From: Paludibacter sp.
GTDB lineage: Bacteria; Bacteroidota; Bacteroidia; Bacteroidales; Paludibacteraceae
NCBI GenBank assembly: GCA_031292575.1
Contig: JARLGX010000023.1
Coordinates: forward strand, 20,339 to 84,338
Direction of reading: 5' to 3'
DNA: 64,000 nt
Positions 25,871 through 35,225 of the stretch are shown here, in pieces. The notes below the pieces were generated by a model. That model made no database searches. It was not told the origin of the DNA and was given only the letters and a program-made list of their open reading frames with translations. The position numbers and the translations under genes are program-made. Every line of letters begins with the position of its first letter. Position 1 is the stretch's first letter.

Positions 25871-25919
25871 TTTGTCGGGGTAGCGGGATTCGAACCCACG
25901 ACCCCCTGCTCCCAAAGCA
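25871..25919 (-). repeat. att repeat, right end of the element
   Basis: 49 bases identical to 7535-7583; here it is part of the complete tRNA-Pro gene. Confidence 0.95.
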
Positions 25920-25949
25920 GGTGCGCTAACCGGACTGCGCTACACCCCG
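25875..25949 (-). tRNA. tRNA-Pro (anticodon UGG)
   Basis: 75 bases that fold into a full cloverleaf: acceptor CGGGGTG/TACCCCG, D stem GCGC/GCGC, anticodon stem CCTGC/GCAGG with loop TTTGGGA, T arm GTGGG-TTCGAAT-CCCGC, discriminator A. CCA is not encoded. It is the integration target of the element. Confidence 0.97.
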
Positions 25950-25977
25950 TTGCTATTCTATTTCTGAAAAGCGAGTG

Positions 25978-26008
25978 CAAAGATACTCTCTTTTTCGGAT
26001 ATAACAAA
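25978..26008 (-). promoter_or_regulatory. tRNA-Pro promoter
   Basis: On the minus strand TTTG, 19-base spacer, TATCTTTG: an exact match to the Bacteroidota consensus, 29 bases before the tRNA. Confidence 0.85.
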
Positions 26009-26018
26009 TTATTTGTTG

Positions 26019-26026
26019 TATTTTTG
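26019..26026 (+). promoter_or_regulatory. -7 box for hemW
   Basis: TATTTTTG, 63 bases before the chosen ATG and divergent from the tRNA promoter. Confidence 0.5.
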
Positions 26027-26088
26027 TCATGAAATGATTTCAATAATTTTAATTGTTATCCAATTCACTGAAAATTAAAATTATAATA

Positions 26089-27216
26089 ATGGCCGGCATT
26101 TACATTCATATTCCGTTTTGTAAAAAAAGATGTACATATTGCGATTTTTATACGGAAGTTGCACCCCAATTTATACCTAAGTTAGTTGACTCAATAGTAA
26201 AAGAGCTATTTTTGCGAAAAGACTATTTAAAAAATGTAACCATTAACTCCATATATTTTGGTGGAGGAACTCCAAGTATTTTAAATTATCAACAGTTCGC
26301 AAAAGTTTTTGAAACGATTTATTCAATTTTTACAGTTGAAAACGATGCTGAAATTACTTTTGAAGCAAATCCTGATGATTTAACACCTGAGTTTTTAAGT
26401 TCCATCCAATCACTCCCCTTCAATCGGGTAAGTATAGGAATTCAATCGTTCGATGATGAAGATTTAAAGCGAATTAACCGACGTCATACATCAAAACAAG
26501 CGATTGAGGCTGTTAAGAATGTAAAAAATTCAGGTTTCTCTAATATTAGTATAGATTTAATATATGGGTTACCTTTTCAAACTTTTGAGAAATGGGGAAA
26601 ACAAGTTGATATAGCGTTAAGTCTTCAAATACAGCATGTTTCGGCTTATGGCTTAACTTACGAAGAAGGTACAGAGTTATGGAAACAGCGCGAAAAAGGA
26701 ATAATAAAACCAGTTGAAGATGAAGTAATGAATGAAATGTATTTATTGTTGGTTAAGAAAATGAAACAAAACGGATTAGAAGCTTACGAAATTTCTAACT
26801 TTGCATTACCCAATTATTATTCGCACCATAACACATCTTATTGGAAACAAGAACCTTATTTGGGAATTGGTCCATCGGCTCATTCATACAATTTGAATTC
26901 AAGACAATGGAACATATCTTCAATTGTTGATTATATTTCAGCAATTGATAATAATAGCAAGTATTTTGATGTAGAGGAATTGACGGATAGTGACAAGTAT
27001 AATGATTACGTGATGGTTTCTTTGCGAACTAAAAATGGTATTGATTTAGCATTTTTGGAAAAAGAATTTGGAGAAGAAATGCTAAACTACTGTTTACAAA
27101 ATTTAAATCCATTTATTGAAAGTAATAAAGTATTGCTGAATGATAGAAATATTAGTTTAACTGTCGATGGAATACTGATTTCCAACCTCATATTAATCCA
27201 AATTATGAAGATATAA
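26089..27216 (+). CDS. hemW: Radical SAM heme chaperone HemW
   Basis: Binds heme and a 4Fe-4S cluster and delivers heme to target proteins; formerly mistaken for oxygen-independent coproporphyrinogen oxidase. 375 aa from ATG 26089. The open frame extends to TTG 26053, but MAGIYIHIPFCKKRC is the conserved family start. Seen: CKKRCTYCDF (CxxxCxxC cluster motif, residues 10-17), YFGGGTPS, FEANPDD, RVSIGIQSF, IDLIYGLPFQT, and the HemW-type C-terminal domain. The fourth Cys-like position is Phe after the triad (CDF), as in HemW rather than HemN. Single gene, PBP gene follows with its own promoter. Confidence 0.92.
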   Translation: MAGIYIHIPFCKKRCTYCDFYTEVAPQFIPKLVDSIVKELFLRKDYLKNVTINSIYFGGGTPSILNYQQFAKVFETIYSIFTVENDAEITFEANPDDLTPEFLSSIQSLPFNRVSIGIQSFDDEDLKRINRRHTSKQAIEAVKNVKNSGFSNISIDLIYGLPFQTFEKWGKQVDIALSLQIQHVSAYGLTYEEGTELWKQREKGIIKPVEDEVMNEMYLLLVKKMKQNGLEAYEISNFALPNYYSHHNTSYWKQEPYLGIGPSAHSYNLNSRQWNISSIVDYISAIDNNSKYFDVEELTDSDKYNDYVMVSLRTKNGIDLAFLEKEFGEEMLNYCLQNLNPFIESNKVLLNDRNISLTVDGILISNLILIQIMKI

Positions 27217-27231
27217 TTTATAAAAATGTAG

Positions 27232-27239
27232 TACTTTTG
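27232..27239 (+). promoter_or_regulatory. -7 box for the PBP1A gene
   Basis: TACTTTTG, 25 bases before ATG 27264. It overlaps the alternative TTG start at 27237, which argues against that start. Confidence 0.65.
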
Positions 27240-27263
27240 TGGCTTCAATATGTAAAAAGAAAT

Positions 27264-29579
27264 ATGGAAAAAAAGACTAAAAAAAGTGATATCAGGTCGA
27301 GATTTAAACGTATATTTTGGCGATTATTTGTCCTGGGCGTTCTTTCTCTTGTTTTAATGTTTGTATTTATCAATATTGGCTGGATAGGGTATCTGCCTCC
27401 GCTTGATGAGTTACAAAATCCAAAAAACAAGTATGCAACAGAAGTATATTCTTCTGATTTACAGCTTTTAGGTCGTTATTTTTACAACAAACAAAACAGA
27501 GTTGGTGTTCACTATAATGAAATTTCAAAAAACGTTGTAAATGCATTAGTTGCAACAGAAGATGCACGGTTTTACGAACATTCCGGAATAGATGGAATTG
27601 CTCTTTCCCGGGTGATAATTAAAACAGGAATTTTACATCTAAAAAATTCTGGTGGTGGAAGTACCATCACTCAGCAACTTGCCAAACTGCTTTATTCACC
27701 ACAAACTAATAATTTTATTGAACGCGCATTACAGAAACCTATTGAATGGGTTATTTCTGTTAAGCTTGAAAAATTATATACAAAAGAGGAAATATTGGCA
27801 ATGTACCTCAACCAGTTTGACTTTCTGAACAATGCCGTGGGTATAAAATCAGCTTCCCAAATATATTTTAGTAAATTACCTGCTAACTTAAAAATTGAAG
27901 AAGCTGCAACACTCATCGGAATGTGCAAAAACCCTTCGTATTTCAATCCTGTAAGATTTAATCAAAGAACTCGTGAGCGTAGAAATGTGGTACTTGACCA
28001 AATGAGAAAAGCAGATTATATTACAAGACAACAATTCGATTCGTTAAAAGCCATACCCCTTACGCTCAAATATCATAGTGTAGATCACAAGTTGGGACTT
28101 GCTGCTTATTTTAGAGAATATCTGCGAATGCTACTTACTGCTAAAGAACCTAAAGAAAGTGATTATGCCAGCTGGCAAAAGGGTAAGTATGAAGAAGATA
28201 AAAATGCATGGGATACAAATCCACTTTACGGCTTCTGCAATAAAAACAAAAAACCTGATGGGACACCTTATAATATTTATACAGATGGTTTAAAAATTTA
28301 TACCACCATAGACTCACGCATGCAACGATATGCTGAAGATGCTGTAGATGAACATATGCGGTCACTTCAAAAAGAATTTTTCAAGGAAAAGAAAAACAGA
28401 AGCTATGCACCTTTTGCCAGAAACATGAATCAGGCAGACATTGAAGCAACTTTAAACCGATCTATGAAACAATCAGATCGTTATTTGAAAATGAAAGCTG
28501 CAGGTAATAGTGAAGATGAAATCGAAAATTCATTCAAACAACGAATTGAGATGCAGGTTTTTTCCTACGATGGAAATATTGATACAATCATGTCACCGTT
28601 AGATTCTATCCGTTACCATAAGTACTTCTTAAGATGTGGATTTATGTCAATGGACCCACATAATGGTCAGGTAAAAGCTTACATTGGAGGCCCTGATTTT
28701 TCTCAATTCCAGTACGACATGGTAAATGTAGGTCGCCGTCAGGTTGGTTCAACAGTTAAGCCGTTCTTATATACCTTGGCCATGGAAGAAGGCATGTGGC
28801 CTTGTGATAAAACCGTATGGCAGCCAATCACTTTAATAGATGGAAATGGAAGGCCTTGGTCACCAAAAACTACTACAAAAAATAAAAAAATTGGAGATAT
28901 TGTTTCGTTACGTTGGGGGTTATCTAACTCAGACAACTGGATATCGGCTTATTTAATGAGCTTATTCTCGCCCGAAGCCATGGTTAAACTTATGCGCTCG
29001 TTTGGGATCAAAGGACAAATAGATCCGGTTGTTTCCTTGGCTTTAGGACCTTGTGAAATTTCTGTTGGCGAAATGGTTGATGCTTATACTGCCTTTCCAA
29101 ATAAAGGAATTCGTGTTGAACCAGTGTATGTAACCCGTATTGAAGATGCGAACGGAAATGTGATTGGAAAATTCACACCGCAAATGCATGAAATTTTTAG
29201 CGAAACCACTGCTTACAAGATGATTTACATGATGCGTGCCGTTGTAGATGGAGGTACTGGTGGACATATTCGTACTCGTTACGGACTAACCATGCCAATG
29301 GGTGGTAAAACTGGAACTACTCAAAACAATTCTGACGGTTGGTTTATGGGTTATACGCCTTCGCTGGTATCCGGCGTTTGGGTTGGCGGTGAAGACCGAT
29401 CGATTCACTTCGATAATATTGCTCAGGGACAAGGAGCAAGTATGGCACTACCAATATGGGCATTGTATATGAAAAAAGTACTGGCCGACAAAGATTTAGG
29501 ATATTCTTCGTCAGAACAATTTGATATTCCAAGCTCATTTAATGCAAATTCAGGATGCGAAGCAAACGCTTTTGAATAA
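27264..29579 (+). CDS. Class A penicillin-binding protein (PBP1A type)
   Basis: Bifunctional peptidoglycan glycosyltransferase and transpeptidase in the inner membrane, facing the periplasm. 771 aa. Seen: cytosolic Lys-rich start, one membrane segment (about 17-40), GT51 domain with EDARFYEH near Glu99 and GGSTITQQLAK near 131, and a transpeptidase domain with catalytic Ser496 in GSTVKPF, Ser556-Asp557-Asn558 (SDN), and Lys682-Thr-Gly (GGKTGTT). The insertion between domains (about 300-460) is charged, as in Bacteroidota homologues. ATG chosen because the upstream TTG lies in the promoter. The lipoprotein-activating partner cannot be told from here. Confidence 0.94.
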   Translation: MEKKTKKSDIRSRFKRIFWRLFVLGVLSLVLMFVFINIGWIGYLPPLDELQNPKNKYATEVYSSDLQLLGRYFYNKQNRVGVHYNEISKNVVNALVATEDARFYEHSGIDGIALSRVIIKTGILHLKNSGGGSTITQQLAKLLYSPQTNNFIERALQKPIEWVISVKLEKLYTKEEILAMYLNQFDFLNNAVGIKSASQIYFSKLPANLKIEEAATLIGMCKNPSYFNPVRFNQRTRERRNVVLDQMRKADYITRQQFDSLKAIPLTLKYHSVDHKLGLAAYFREYLRMLLTAKEPKESDYASWQKGKYEEDKNAWDTNPLYGFCNKNKKPDGTPYNIYTDGLKIYTTIDSRMQRYAEDAVDEHMRSLQKEFFKEKKNRSYAPFARNMNQADIEATLNRSMKQSDRYLKMKAAGNSEDEIENSFKQRIEMQVFSYDGNIDTIMSPLDSIRYHKYFLRCGFMSMDPHNGQVKAYIGGPDFSQFQYDMVNVGRRQVGSTVKPFLYTLAMEEGMWPCDKTVWQPITLIDGNGRPWSPKTTTKNKKIGDIVSLRWGLSNSDNWISAYLMSLFSPEAMVKLMRSFGIKGQIDPVVSLALGPCEISVGEMVDAYTAFPNKGIRVEPVYVTRIEDANGNVIGKFTPQMHEIFSETTAYKMIYMMRAVVDGGTGGHIRTRYGLTMPMGGKTGTTQNNSDGWFMGYTPSLVSGVWVGGEDRSIHFDNIAQGQGASMALPIWALYMKKVLADKDLGYSSSEQFDIPSSFNANSGCEANAFE

Positions 29580-29599
29580 TTAATTTAATAATTAGATTC

Positions 29600-31642
29600 T
29601 TGAAAAAAATTATTTTTATTACAACTTGTCTTCTGTTTCAGGTATTTGCCATGGCTCAGTGGAATACTGACCGAATCATGGATATCGGTCAAAATGCACT
29701 GTATTTTGAAGACTATGTACTTTCCATTCAATACTTTAATCAGGTAATTAAGATTAAACCTTATTTAGCCGAGCCATATTTAAATAGAGCAATAGCCAAA
29801 ATTCAACTCGGCGATTACCAAGGTGCCGATCAAGATTGTACAGAAGCTATTAATAAAAACCCATTTATGCCTCAGGCTTATTACGCACGTGGTTTTGCCC
29901 GTAGGAAAATGAATTATTATAAAGAAGCTATTGCCGATTTCAGTAAAGCTTTAGAATTTAGTCCAAACAGTTTATATTTGATAATGAACAGGATGGATGC
30001 GAGAGATGCCAACAAAGATTATAAAGGAGCATTAGTTGATTTGGAAACATACTTGAAATTAAGTCCAAAAACAACTAATTTGTTATATGAAAAAGGCAGA
30101 TTGGAATTAGAATTAAACGATACCATTAAAGCTGAAAACACTTTCAATCTTTTTGTACAAAAAGATAGTACAAATTGTTTAGCATGGAGTGCAAGAGCCA
30201 TTCTACGTATGCAGCGGAATGACAAAGATGGGGCGTATAAAGACTATTCTGAAGCTATTAAAAGAAATTCAAGTTATGTAGGTGACTATATCAACCGTGG
30301 AATTTTAAATGTTGATAAGAAAAACTATAATCAAGCTCTGAGCGATTACAATGCAGCTGTAAAATTAGAGAAAAACAATTCATTGGTCTATTATAACAGA
30401 GGTTTATTGCGTGCAAATTTGGGAGATTATAATAATGCCTTAACTGATTTGACTAAAGTGTTAACATTGGATTCAACTAACAATGAAGCTTTATTACAAA
30501 AAGCCATGGTTGAATACACTTTAAAAGATTACAGATCAACAATAAAAGACTACAAAAAAATAATTTCTAAATTTAAATATTTTATACCGGCTTATATGGG
30601 TATTGCTCAGTCCGAATCTGCTCTTGGCAATCAAAAAGCTGCATTTCAATATCAGCAATTAGCAAGCAATATTGAAAAAAATAAAGATTATATCAATAGA
30701 AAAAATAAAGAAACCATAAAGGCAACTAACAAGTTAGCAACAAACACACAAAAAAGCTCTACCAGCCATAAAACAGAATTTTTCAACCGATTTGCTGCAC
30801 AAAACCTGGATGATACAGATACCGATACAAAATATACGAATGATGCCGCTCGCGGTGCGGTGCAAGATAAGTATACTGATGTTGTAAACGAAAAAAACTT
30901 TGTATTGACTTATTATACAAAAGCTGATGAAATTCGTCGAACAAATTTGTATTATCCTTTATTAGAAGAATATAATAAGCAAAAGAAGCTTAGTTCAATT
31001 TTAAAAATCACCAATAATGAATTACCACTTACAGCCGAATTGATTAACAGTCATTTTGATGCAATTAACGAAATCTCATTAAAATTATCAAAAGACAACG
31101 ATAATGCTGATATTTATTTTAATCGGTCTTTAGAATTTGCAATGGTACAGGACTTTAATAGCGCAATTGAAGATTTAAACAAAGCAATTCTTCTACGACC
31201 GGATTTTATGTTAGCTTACTTTTGTAGGGCAAACTTTCGCTATAAATTAGTTGATTTTAATAAAAATACAGTAGATCAGGATAATAACTTATTGGTTGAG
31301 GGATCGAAAAATATTAAAAAAACAGTTTCTGAAAAGCAATCTCTATTTGATGTTAAACTTATAATGTATGATTACGAAAAAGTTAATGAACTTAATCCTG
31401 ACTTCTCGTTTGCTTACTATAATAAAGCTAATATATTATGTACTCAAAAGGACTTTTTAACTGCCATTTCAAATTATACAAAAGCTATTGAAATTGATCC
31501 GGAATTTGCAGAAGCTTATTTCAATCGAGGATTAACATATTTGTATATTGGCGAAGATACAAAAGGATTGTCCGACTTGAGTAAAGCGGGGGAACTGGGA
31601 ATTTATAAAGCATATAATTTAATTCAACGCTTTAAGAAATAA
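29600..31642 (+). CDS. Exported tetratricopeptide-repeat protein
   Basis: 680 aa. Signal peptide MKKIIFITTCLLFQVFAMAQ. At least ten TPR units: a continuous block at about 25-360 (for example ADQDCTEAINKNPFMPQAYYARGFARRKM) and a second block at about 485-670 ending in AIEIDPEFAEAYFNRGLTYLYIG, separated by a less ordered Lys/Thr-rich region (365-420). Such proteins are scaffolds in the periplasm; the partner is unknown. Start is TTG at 29600, taken because it gives a good signal peptide and no ATG is available. It follows the PBP gene by 20 bases, so a shared transcript is likely. Confidence 0.85.
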   Translation: MKKIIFITTCLLFQVFAMAQWNTDRIMDIGQNALYFEDYVLSIQYFNQVIKIKPYLAEPYLNRAIAKIQLGDYQGADQDCTEAINKNPFMPQAYYARGFARRKMNYYKEAIADFSKALEFSPNSLYLIMNRMDARDANKDYKGALVDLETYLKLSPKTTNLLYEKGRLELELNDTIKAENTFNLFVQKDSTNCLAWSARAILRMQRNDKDGAYKDYSEAIKRNSSYVGDYINRGILNVDKKNYNQALSDYNAAVKLEKNNSLVYYNRGLLRANLGDYNNALTDLTKVLTLDSTNNEALLQKAMVEYTLKDYRSTIKDYKKIISKFKYFIPAYMGIAQSESALGNQKAAFQYQQLASNIEKNKDYINRKNKETIKATNKLATNTQKSSTSHKTEFFNRFAAQNLDDTDTDTKYTNDAARGAVQDKYTDVVNEKNFVLTYYTKADEIRRTNLYYPLLEEYNKQKKLSSILKITNNELPLTAELINSHFDAINEISLKLSKDNDNADIYFNRSLEFAMVQDFNSAIEDLNKAILLRPDFMLAYFCRANFRYKLVDFNKNTVDQDNNLLVEGSKNIKKTVSEKQSLFDVKLIMYDYEKVNELNPDFSFAYYNKANILCTQKDFLTAISNYTKAIEIDPEFAEAYFNRGLTYLYIGEDTKGLSDLSKAGELGIYKAYNLIQRFKK

Positions 31643-31654
31643 AGACTCAAAAGA

Positions 31655-31704
31655 TAAACAGAATCGGCTGAACATCATCAAAAATGCTCAGCCGATTCTG
31701 TTTA
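31655..31704. terminator. Bidirectional terminator between the TPR gene and oxyR
   Basis: Perfect 17-bp stem (31655-31671 with 31688-31704) between convergent genes. Confidence 0.85.
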
Positions 31705-31714
31705 TAATAATGCA

Positions 31715-32641
31715 CTATAACTTTATTGCAAATTTTTTCAACCGTGGATCCAACATATGAGAAGGAATAATTTGTTTAACACATTCGGCAACAGCATTCA
31801 ATATACCTTCGCGTACAAAGTCGTGTCGAATTACAACCGAAATCTCACGTGTTGCTTCTGGATTTACAATTTCACGTAAATTCAATTTTTGTTTTTCGTT
31901 TAATAATTTGATATGTAACTCTGGAATAACGGTATATCCACCATTAATATCTACAATTTTAATTAAAGTATCAATACTTCCAGCCTCGTAAGTCGAAGCA
32001 TGTAGTGGCTTTTCATGGCAAAAATTAAAAACCTGGTTTCGCAAACAATGTCCTTCTTCCAGCACCCACAAATGTTCCAGAGGCATTTCAGAGGCTGAAA
32101 GTTCGGTATGCGAATAAATTGGTTCGTTAGGCGAAATATAAGCAACAAATTTCTCGTAATATAATGGGACTTCAAGTATTTTCGAATCTTCCAATGGCGT
32201 GGAAAGAATAGCCATATCAATTTCGGCTATTCGTAGTTTTTCAATAATAGTATCTGTATGCATTTCACTTATTTTCAACGAAATATCTGGATACAAATTT
32301 TTAAATGATGCAATAAATTGTGGCAACAGATAAGGTGCAATGGTTGGAATTATAGCAAGGTTTAGCGACCCTGAAAGTAAATTTTTCTCCGATCGTACAC
32401 TTTCTTTTAATTGATTGGCCTGATAAATAATTATTTGTGCCTGATTGATGATTTGTTTTCCTATTTCGGTGGTTTCAATCGGTTGGCGTGAACGGTCAAA
32501 AATCTTACAATCGAGTTCGTCTTCCAGCTTTTGAATCATGGCACTGAGAGTTGGTTGGGTTACTCCGCACAATTCGGCAGCACGTACAAAATGACGCGTC
32601 TTTTCCAAGGCTAAAACATATTCCAGTTGTTGTAAAGTCAT
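31715..32641 (-). CDS. oxyR: Hydrogen peroxide-sensing regulator OxyR (LysR family)
   Basis: 308 aa. LysR HTH at about 1-60 (TRHFVRAAELCGVTQPTLSAMIQKLEDEL region), then the regulatory domain. The two peroxide-sensing cysteines are Cys199 (EEGHCLRNQ) and Cys208 (FNFCHE), at the same numbers as in E. coli OxyR, so disulfide switching is very likely conserved. Activates catalase/peroxidase-type genes, none of which is next to it here. Alternative LysR identities are unlikely because of the cysteine pair. Confidence 0.94.
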   Translation of the reverse strand: MTLQQLEYVLALEKTRHFVRAAELCGVTQPTLSAMIQKLEDELDCKIFDRSRQPIETTEIGKQIINQAQIIIYQANQLKESVRSEKNLLSGSLNLAIIPTIAPYLLPQFIASFKNLYPDISLKISEMHTDTIIEKLRIAEIDMAILSTPLEDSKILEVPLYYEKFVAYISPNEPIYSHTELSASEMPLEHLWVLEEGHCLRNQVFNFCHEKPLHASTYEAGSIDTLIKIVDINGGYTVIPELHIKLLNEKQKLNLREIVNPEATREISVVIRHDFVREGILNAVAECVKQIIPSHMLDPRLKKFAIKL

Positions 32642-32824
32642 ACAATATAGTTTTTATCTATGCAAATGTAATAAATATATCTATTATTAGATTGTTTCAT
32701 AAAAAAATAATTATCATCTAATTATCAATTGTTCATTACTTACTTTCAAATCTTTGTAAATCAGAAAAAATCAACAATAAATTTAATTGTGAATTCCGAA
32801 TTATACTTTCTCCATTAACTTCTG

Positions 32825-32832
32825 TATCTTTG
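32825..32832 (+). promoter_or_regulatory. -7 box for the TraB/GumN gene
   Basis: TATCTTTG 28 bases before ATG 32860. The 32642-32824 stretch should also hold the oxyR promoter, which I could not place. Confidence 0.6.
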
Positions 32833-32859
32833 TGTTTCATCTAAAAATTGGAAATTGTT

Positions 32860-33726
32860 ATGAAGAAGAAAATATTAATTCTATGTTTGTTTATTTTCAG
32901 TTTGTCAACTACACAAGCCCAGTTACTTTGGGAAGTTACAGGAAATGGATTGAAGCATCCCTCCTATTTATTTGGTACACACCATTTTATTTCAATCCAA
33001 TTCTTAGATAGTATCCCTGGTTTATACAAAGCTTTTAATGAATGTGATGCTGTTATTGGAGAGATTGTTTTCAATAATATTGATGCAACTTCACAAATTC
33101 AAAAGGCTGCTATCATGCCTAAACATACAAAGATCGAAGATTTGTTAAACGCCGAAGAATATAAAATTGCCGATACAGAGTTGAAGTCGGTATTGAAATT
33201 CGGTTTAAAGGATGTTTCAATAATGAATCCATCACTTATACTTAACATGTATGAGATGGAAATTTATAAAAAAAAGACCGGCTTTTCAGATAATCATCAG
33301 TCCGATTCATTTTTTCAGTTAGTTGCTTCTGAAAAAGACAAGAACGTTATTGGATTAGAAGATGTAAATCAACAAATTGCAGTACTTTTTGGAAATGGGA
33401 GTTTGGAACAGCAAGCAGATCATTTAGTTGAAATAATCCAGCATAAAGACAGTGTTATCAATGAAATGATTCTACAAAATAAACTTTATAAAGCTGGAAA
33501 GATTGATGAATTGCAGGAACAAGCTAAAAGCAATACGACGGGTATGACTACAACTGAATATGCTAAGTTAATTGAGGACAGAAATGCCGATTGGGTTGCA
33601 AAACTTCATGACTATTTTAAGCAGTCACCATGCTTTGTTGCAGTGGATGCCATTCATTTGGGTGGCAAAAACGGACTAATAAAGTTGTTGGAAAAAGATG
33701 GATATAAAGTGAAGGCGGTTGAATAA
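32860..33726 (+). CDS. TraB/GumN family protein, exported
   Basis: 288 aa from ATG 32860; the frame extends four codons to a TTG, but the ATG gives a clean signal peptide (MKKKILILCLFIFSLSTTQAQ). Seen: LLWEVTGNGLKHPSYLFGTHHF at the mature N-terminus, with the GTxH motif of the family; a Glu in IGEIVF; and a C-terminal FVAVDAIHLGGKNGLIKLLEKDGY, with the second GxxH/GG motif. The family is related to the metalloprotease-like TIKI/erythromycin esterase fold and may be a peptidase, but no substrate is known. Single gene. Confidence 0.88.
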   Translation: MKKKILILCLFIFSLSTTQAQLLWEVTGNGLKHPSYLFGTHHFISIQFLDSIPGLYKAFNECDAVIGEIVFNNIDATSQIQKAAIMPKHTKIEDLLNAEEYKIADTELKSVLKFGLKDVSIMNPSLILNMYEMEIYKKKTGFSDNHQSDSFFQLVASEKDKNVIGLEDVNQQIAVLFGNGSLEQQADHLVEIIQHKDSVINEMILQNKLYKAGKIDELQEQAKSNTTGMTTTEYAKLIEDRNADWVAKLHDYFKQSPCFVAVDAIHLGGKNGLIKLLEKDGYKVKAVE

Positions 33727-33789
33727 CATTATTATTCAATTTTAAACTTCATAATTTTCTATTAAAACTCTTTTTTTTATATTAACTTA

Positions 33790-35079
33790 TTATTTAACTG
33801 AAAAAGTTGACAATGCTTCCCCAACTACAAAATTGCTTCCGCCTATAAATATTAAATCTTTATCTTCTGCATTTTTAATTGCTTTGCTTATAGCCTGTTC
33901 TACTGATAAATAAGACATTCCATTTAAACCATGACTTTTAGCTTTTTGTTCCAATTCCACTGCCGGAAGCGCACGTTCTATATTAGCCTGAGTGAAATAA
34001 TAATCAGCTCCTTTTGGCAATAAATCCAATACTGCCGAAATATCTTTGTCGTTTACCATGCCAAATACAATATGCAACTTGTCGAACTTCTGCATTTTGA
34101 GCTGTTCAACCACGTATTGAATACCGGCAACATTATGCCCAATATCGGCAATAACAGTCGGAAATTGCTGCAAAACTTGCCAACGACCTCTCAATCCGGT
34201 TAGTTCAGTTACATTTTCAAGTCCTTTTTGCAAATGAATATTTGATATATTAAAATTTAGTTTTCTCAGTAAATCAATGGAAGTAAGTGTTGTAGCAATA
34301 TTTTTTAGTTGGTAAATACCATTTAAACCTATCCTAAATGATTTACTTTCAGAAGTTTCCACTACCATTTTACCGTTTTCATAATCTTTAAAATAGACCT
34401 GCACATTTTCTTCAGCAAAATAAATCGAAGCATTTTCATTTTTAGCTTTATTTTCAAAAACAGGCCGTGTTTCCGGTAGCGCTTCACCAATTACTACGGG
34501 CGTACACGATTTAATTATTCCAGCCTTTTCGAATGCAATCTTTTCCAACGTATCACCCAGAAAACCAACATGATCGAAGCTAATATTTGTGATAACAGAC
34601 AATTGAGGTTTAATAATATTCGTACTATCAAGTCTGCCTCCCAATCCAACTTCAATTACAGCTACATCTACCTTACAGTCGGCAAAATACTTGAATGCCA
34701 AAGCCATGGTTGCTTCGAAAAATGAAGGTTCTACTTCACTAAACAATTCCTGATGTTTAGCCACAAAATCAATCACATAGTGTTGTTCAATCATCACGCC
34801 GTTTACCCGAATGCGTTCTCCAAAATCGACTAAATGCGGTGAAGTGTATAATCCCACTTTATATCCTGATTCTTGCAATACAGCAGCCAGAAAGTTTGAA
34901 ACAGAGCCTTTTCCGTTTGTTCCGGCAATGTGAATAGTTTTATACTGGTTATGTGGATTATCCAACGCATTCATTAACCGGATGGTATTGTCAAGCCCAG
35001 GTTTATAAGCCTGACTTCCAATATGATGGAATACAGGAAGTCGGTCGTAAAGATATTTTATAGTTTGAATGTAAGTCAT
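33790..35079 (-). CDS. folC: Folylpolyglutamate/dihydrofolate synthase FolC
   Basis: Adds glutamate to dihydropteroate and to reduced folates, ATP-dependent, cytosolic. 429 aa, usual for the family. Seen: P-loop IAGTNGKGSVSNFL (about 51-64), GLYTSPHL near 77-84, VIEVGLGGRLDSTN (Mur-ligase-like second motif, about 140-155), ITNISFDHVGFLGDTLE (about 162-178), and DIGHNVAG near 312. The C-terminal domain ends with IFIGGSNFVVGEAL. Stands alone on the minus strand; convergent with the TraB/GumN gene and divergent from tilS. Confidence 0.94.
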   Translation of the reverse strand: MTYIQTIKYLYDRLPVFHHIGSQAYKPGLDNTIRLMNALDNPHNQYKTIHIAGTNGKGSVSNFLAAVLQESGYKVGLYTSPHLVDFGERIRVNGVMIEQHYVIDFVAKHQELFSEVEPSFFEATMALAFKYFADCKVDVAVIEVGLGGRLDSTNIIKPQLSVITNISFDHVGFLGDTLEKIAFEKAGIIKSCTPVVIGEALPETRPVFENKAKNENASIYFAEENVQVYFKDYENGKMVVETSESKSFRIGLNGIYQLKNIATTLTSIDLLRKLNFNISNIHLQKGLENVTELTGLRGRWQVLQQFPTVIADIGHNVAGIQYVVEQLKMQKFDKLHIVFGMVNDKDISAVLDLLPKGADYYFTQANIERALPAVELEQKAKSHGLNGMSYLSVEQAISKAIKNAEDKDLIFIGGSNFVVGEALSTFSVK

Positions 35080-35170
35080 TCTAAAAAAGATATCATTTCA
35101 TAAATAGGTTAGCCGGCAACAAAACTAATCCAAAATTATAGGCAATGGATTACTTTTAAAATAAAATCAA

Positions 35171-35178
35171 TATCTTTG
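35171..35178 (+). promoter_or_regulatory. -7 box for tilS
   Basis: TATCTTTG 55 bases before the tilS ATG. Confidence 0.55.
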
Positions 35179-35225
35179 CCAGAGCTCATTTTAAAGATAC
35201 AAAGATACGCCAAAACCTACATAAA

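Larger units (their letters stand above)
7535..25919. mobile_element. 18.3-kb integrative element in the tRNA-Pro(UGG) gene
   Basis: Bounded by exact 49-bp direct repeats of the tRNA-Pro 3' end, with a tyrosine integrase 165 bases inside the left end and the intact tRNA restored at the right end. Cargo: replication module (two HTH proteins, VirE_N/DUF3987 primase-helicase, repeat region), HinP1I-like R-M pair, exported nuclease, umuDC-SRAP, structured non-coding region, and unknown proteins. No relaxase, type IV secretion, capsid or terminase gene is visible, so it would depend on another element for transfer, or uses an unrecognised system. The right end brings its own hairpin terminator for the tRNA. 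Confidence 0.93.

Noticed and set aside
7535..25919. Prophage or complete ICE
   Set aside because: No capsid, portal, terminase, tail, relaxase or type IV secretion gene is visible.
27237..27263. Upstream TTG start for the PBP gene
   Set aside because: The TTG lies inside the TACTTTTG promoter box, so it would not be in the transcript.
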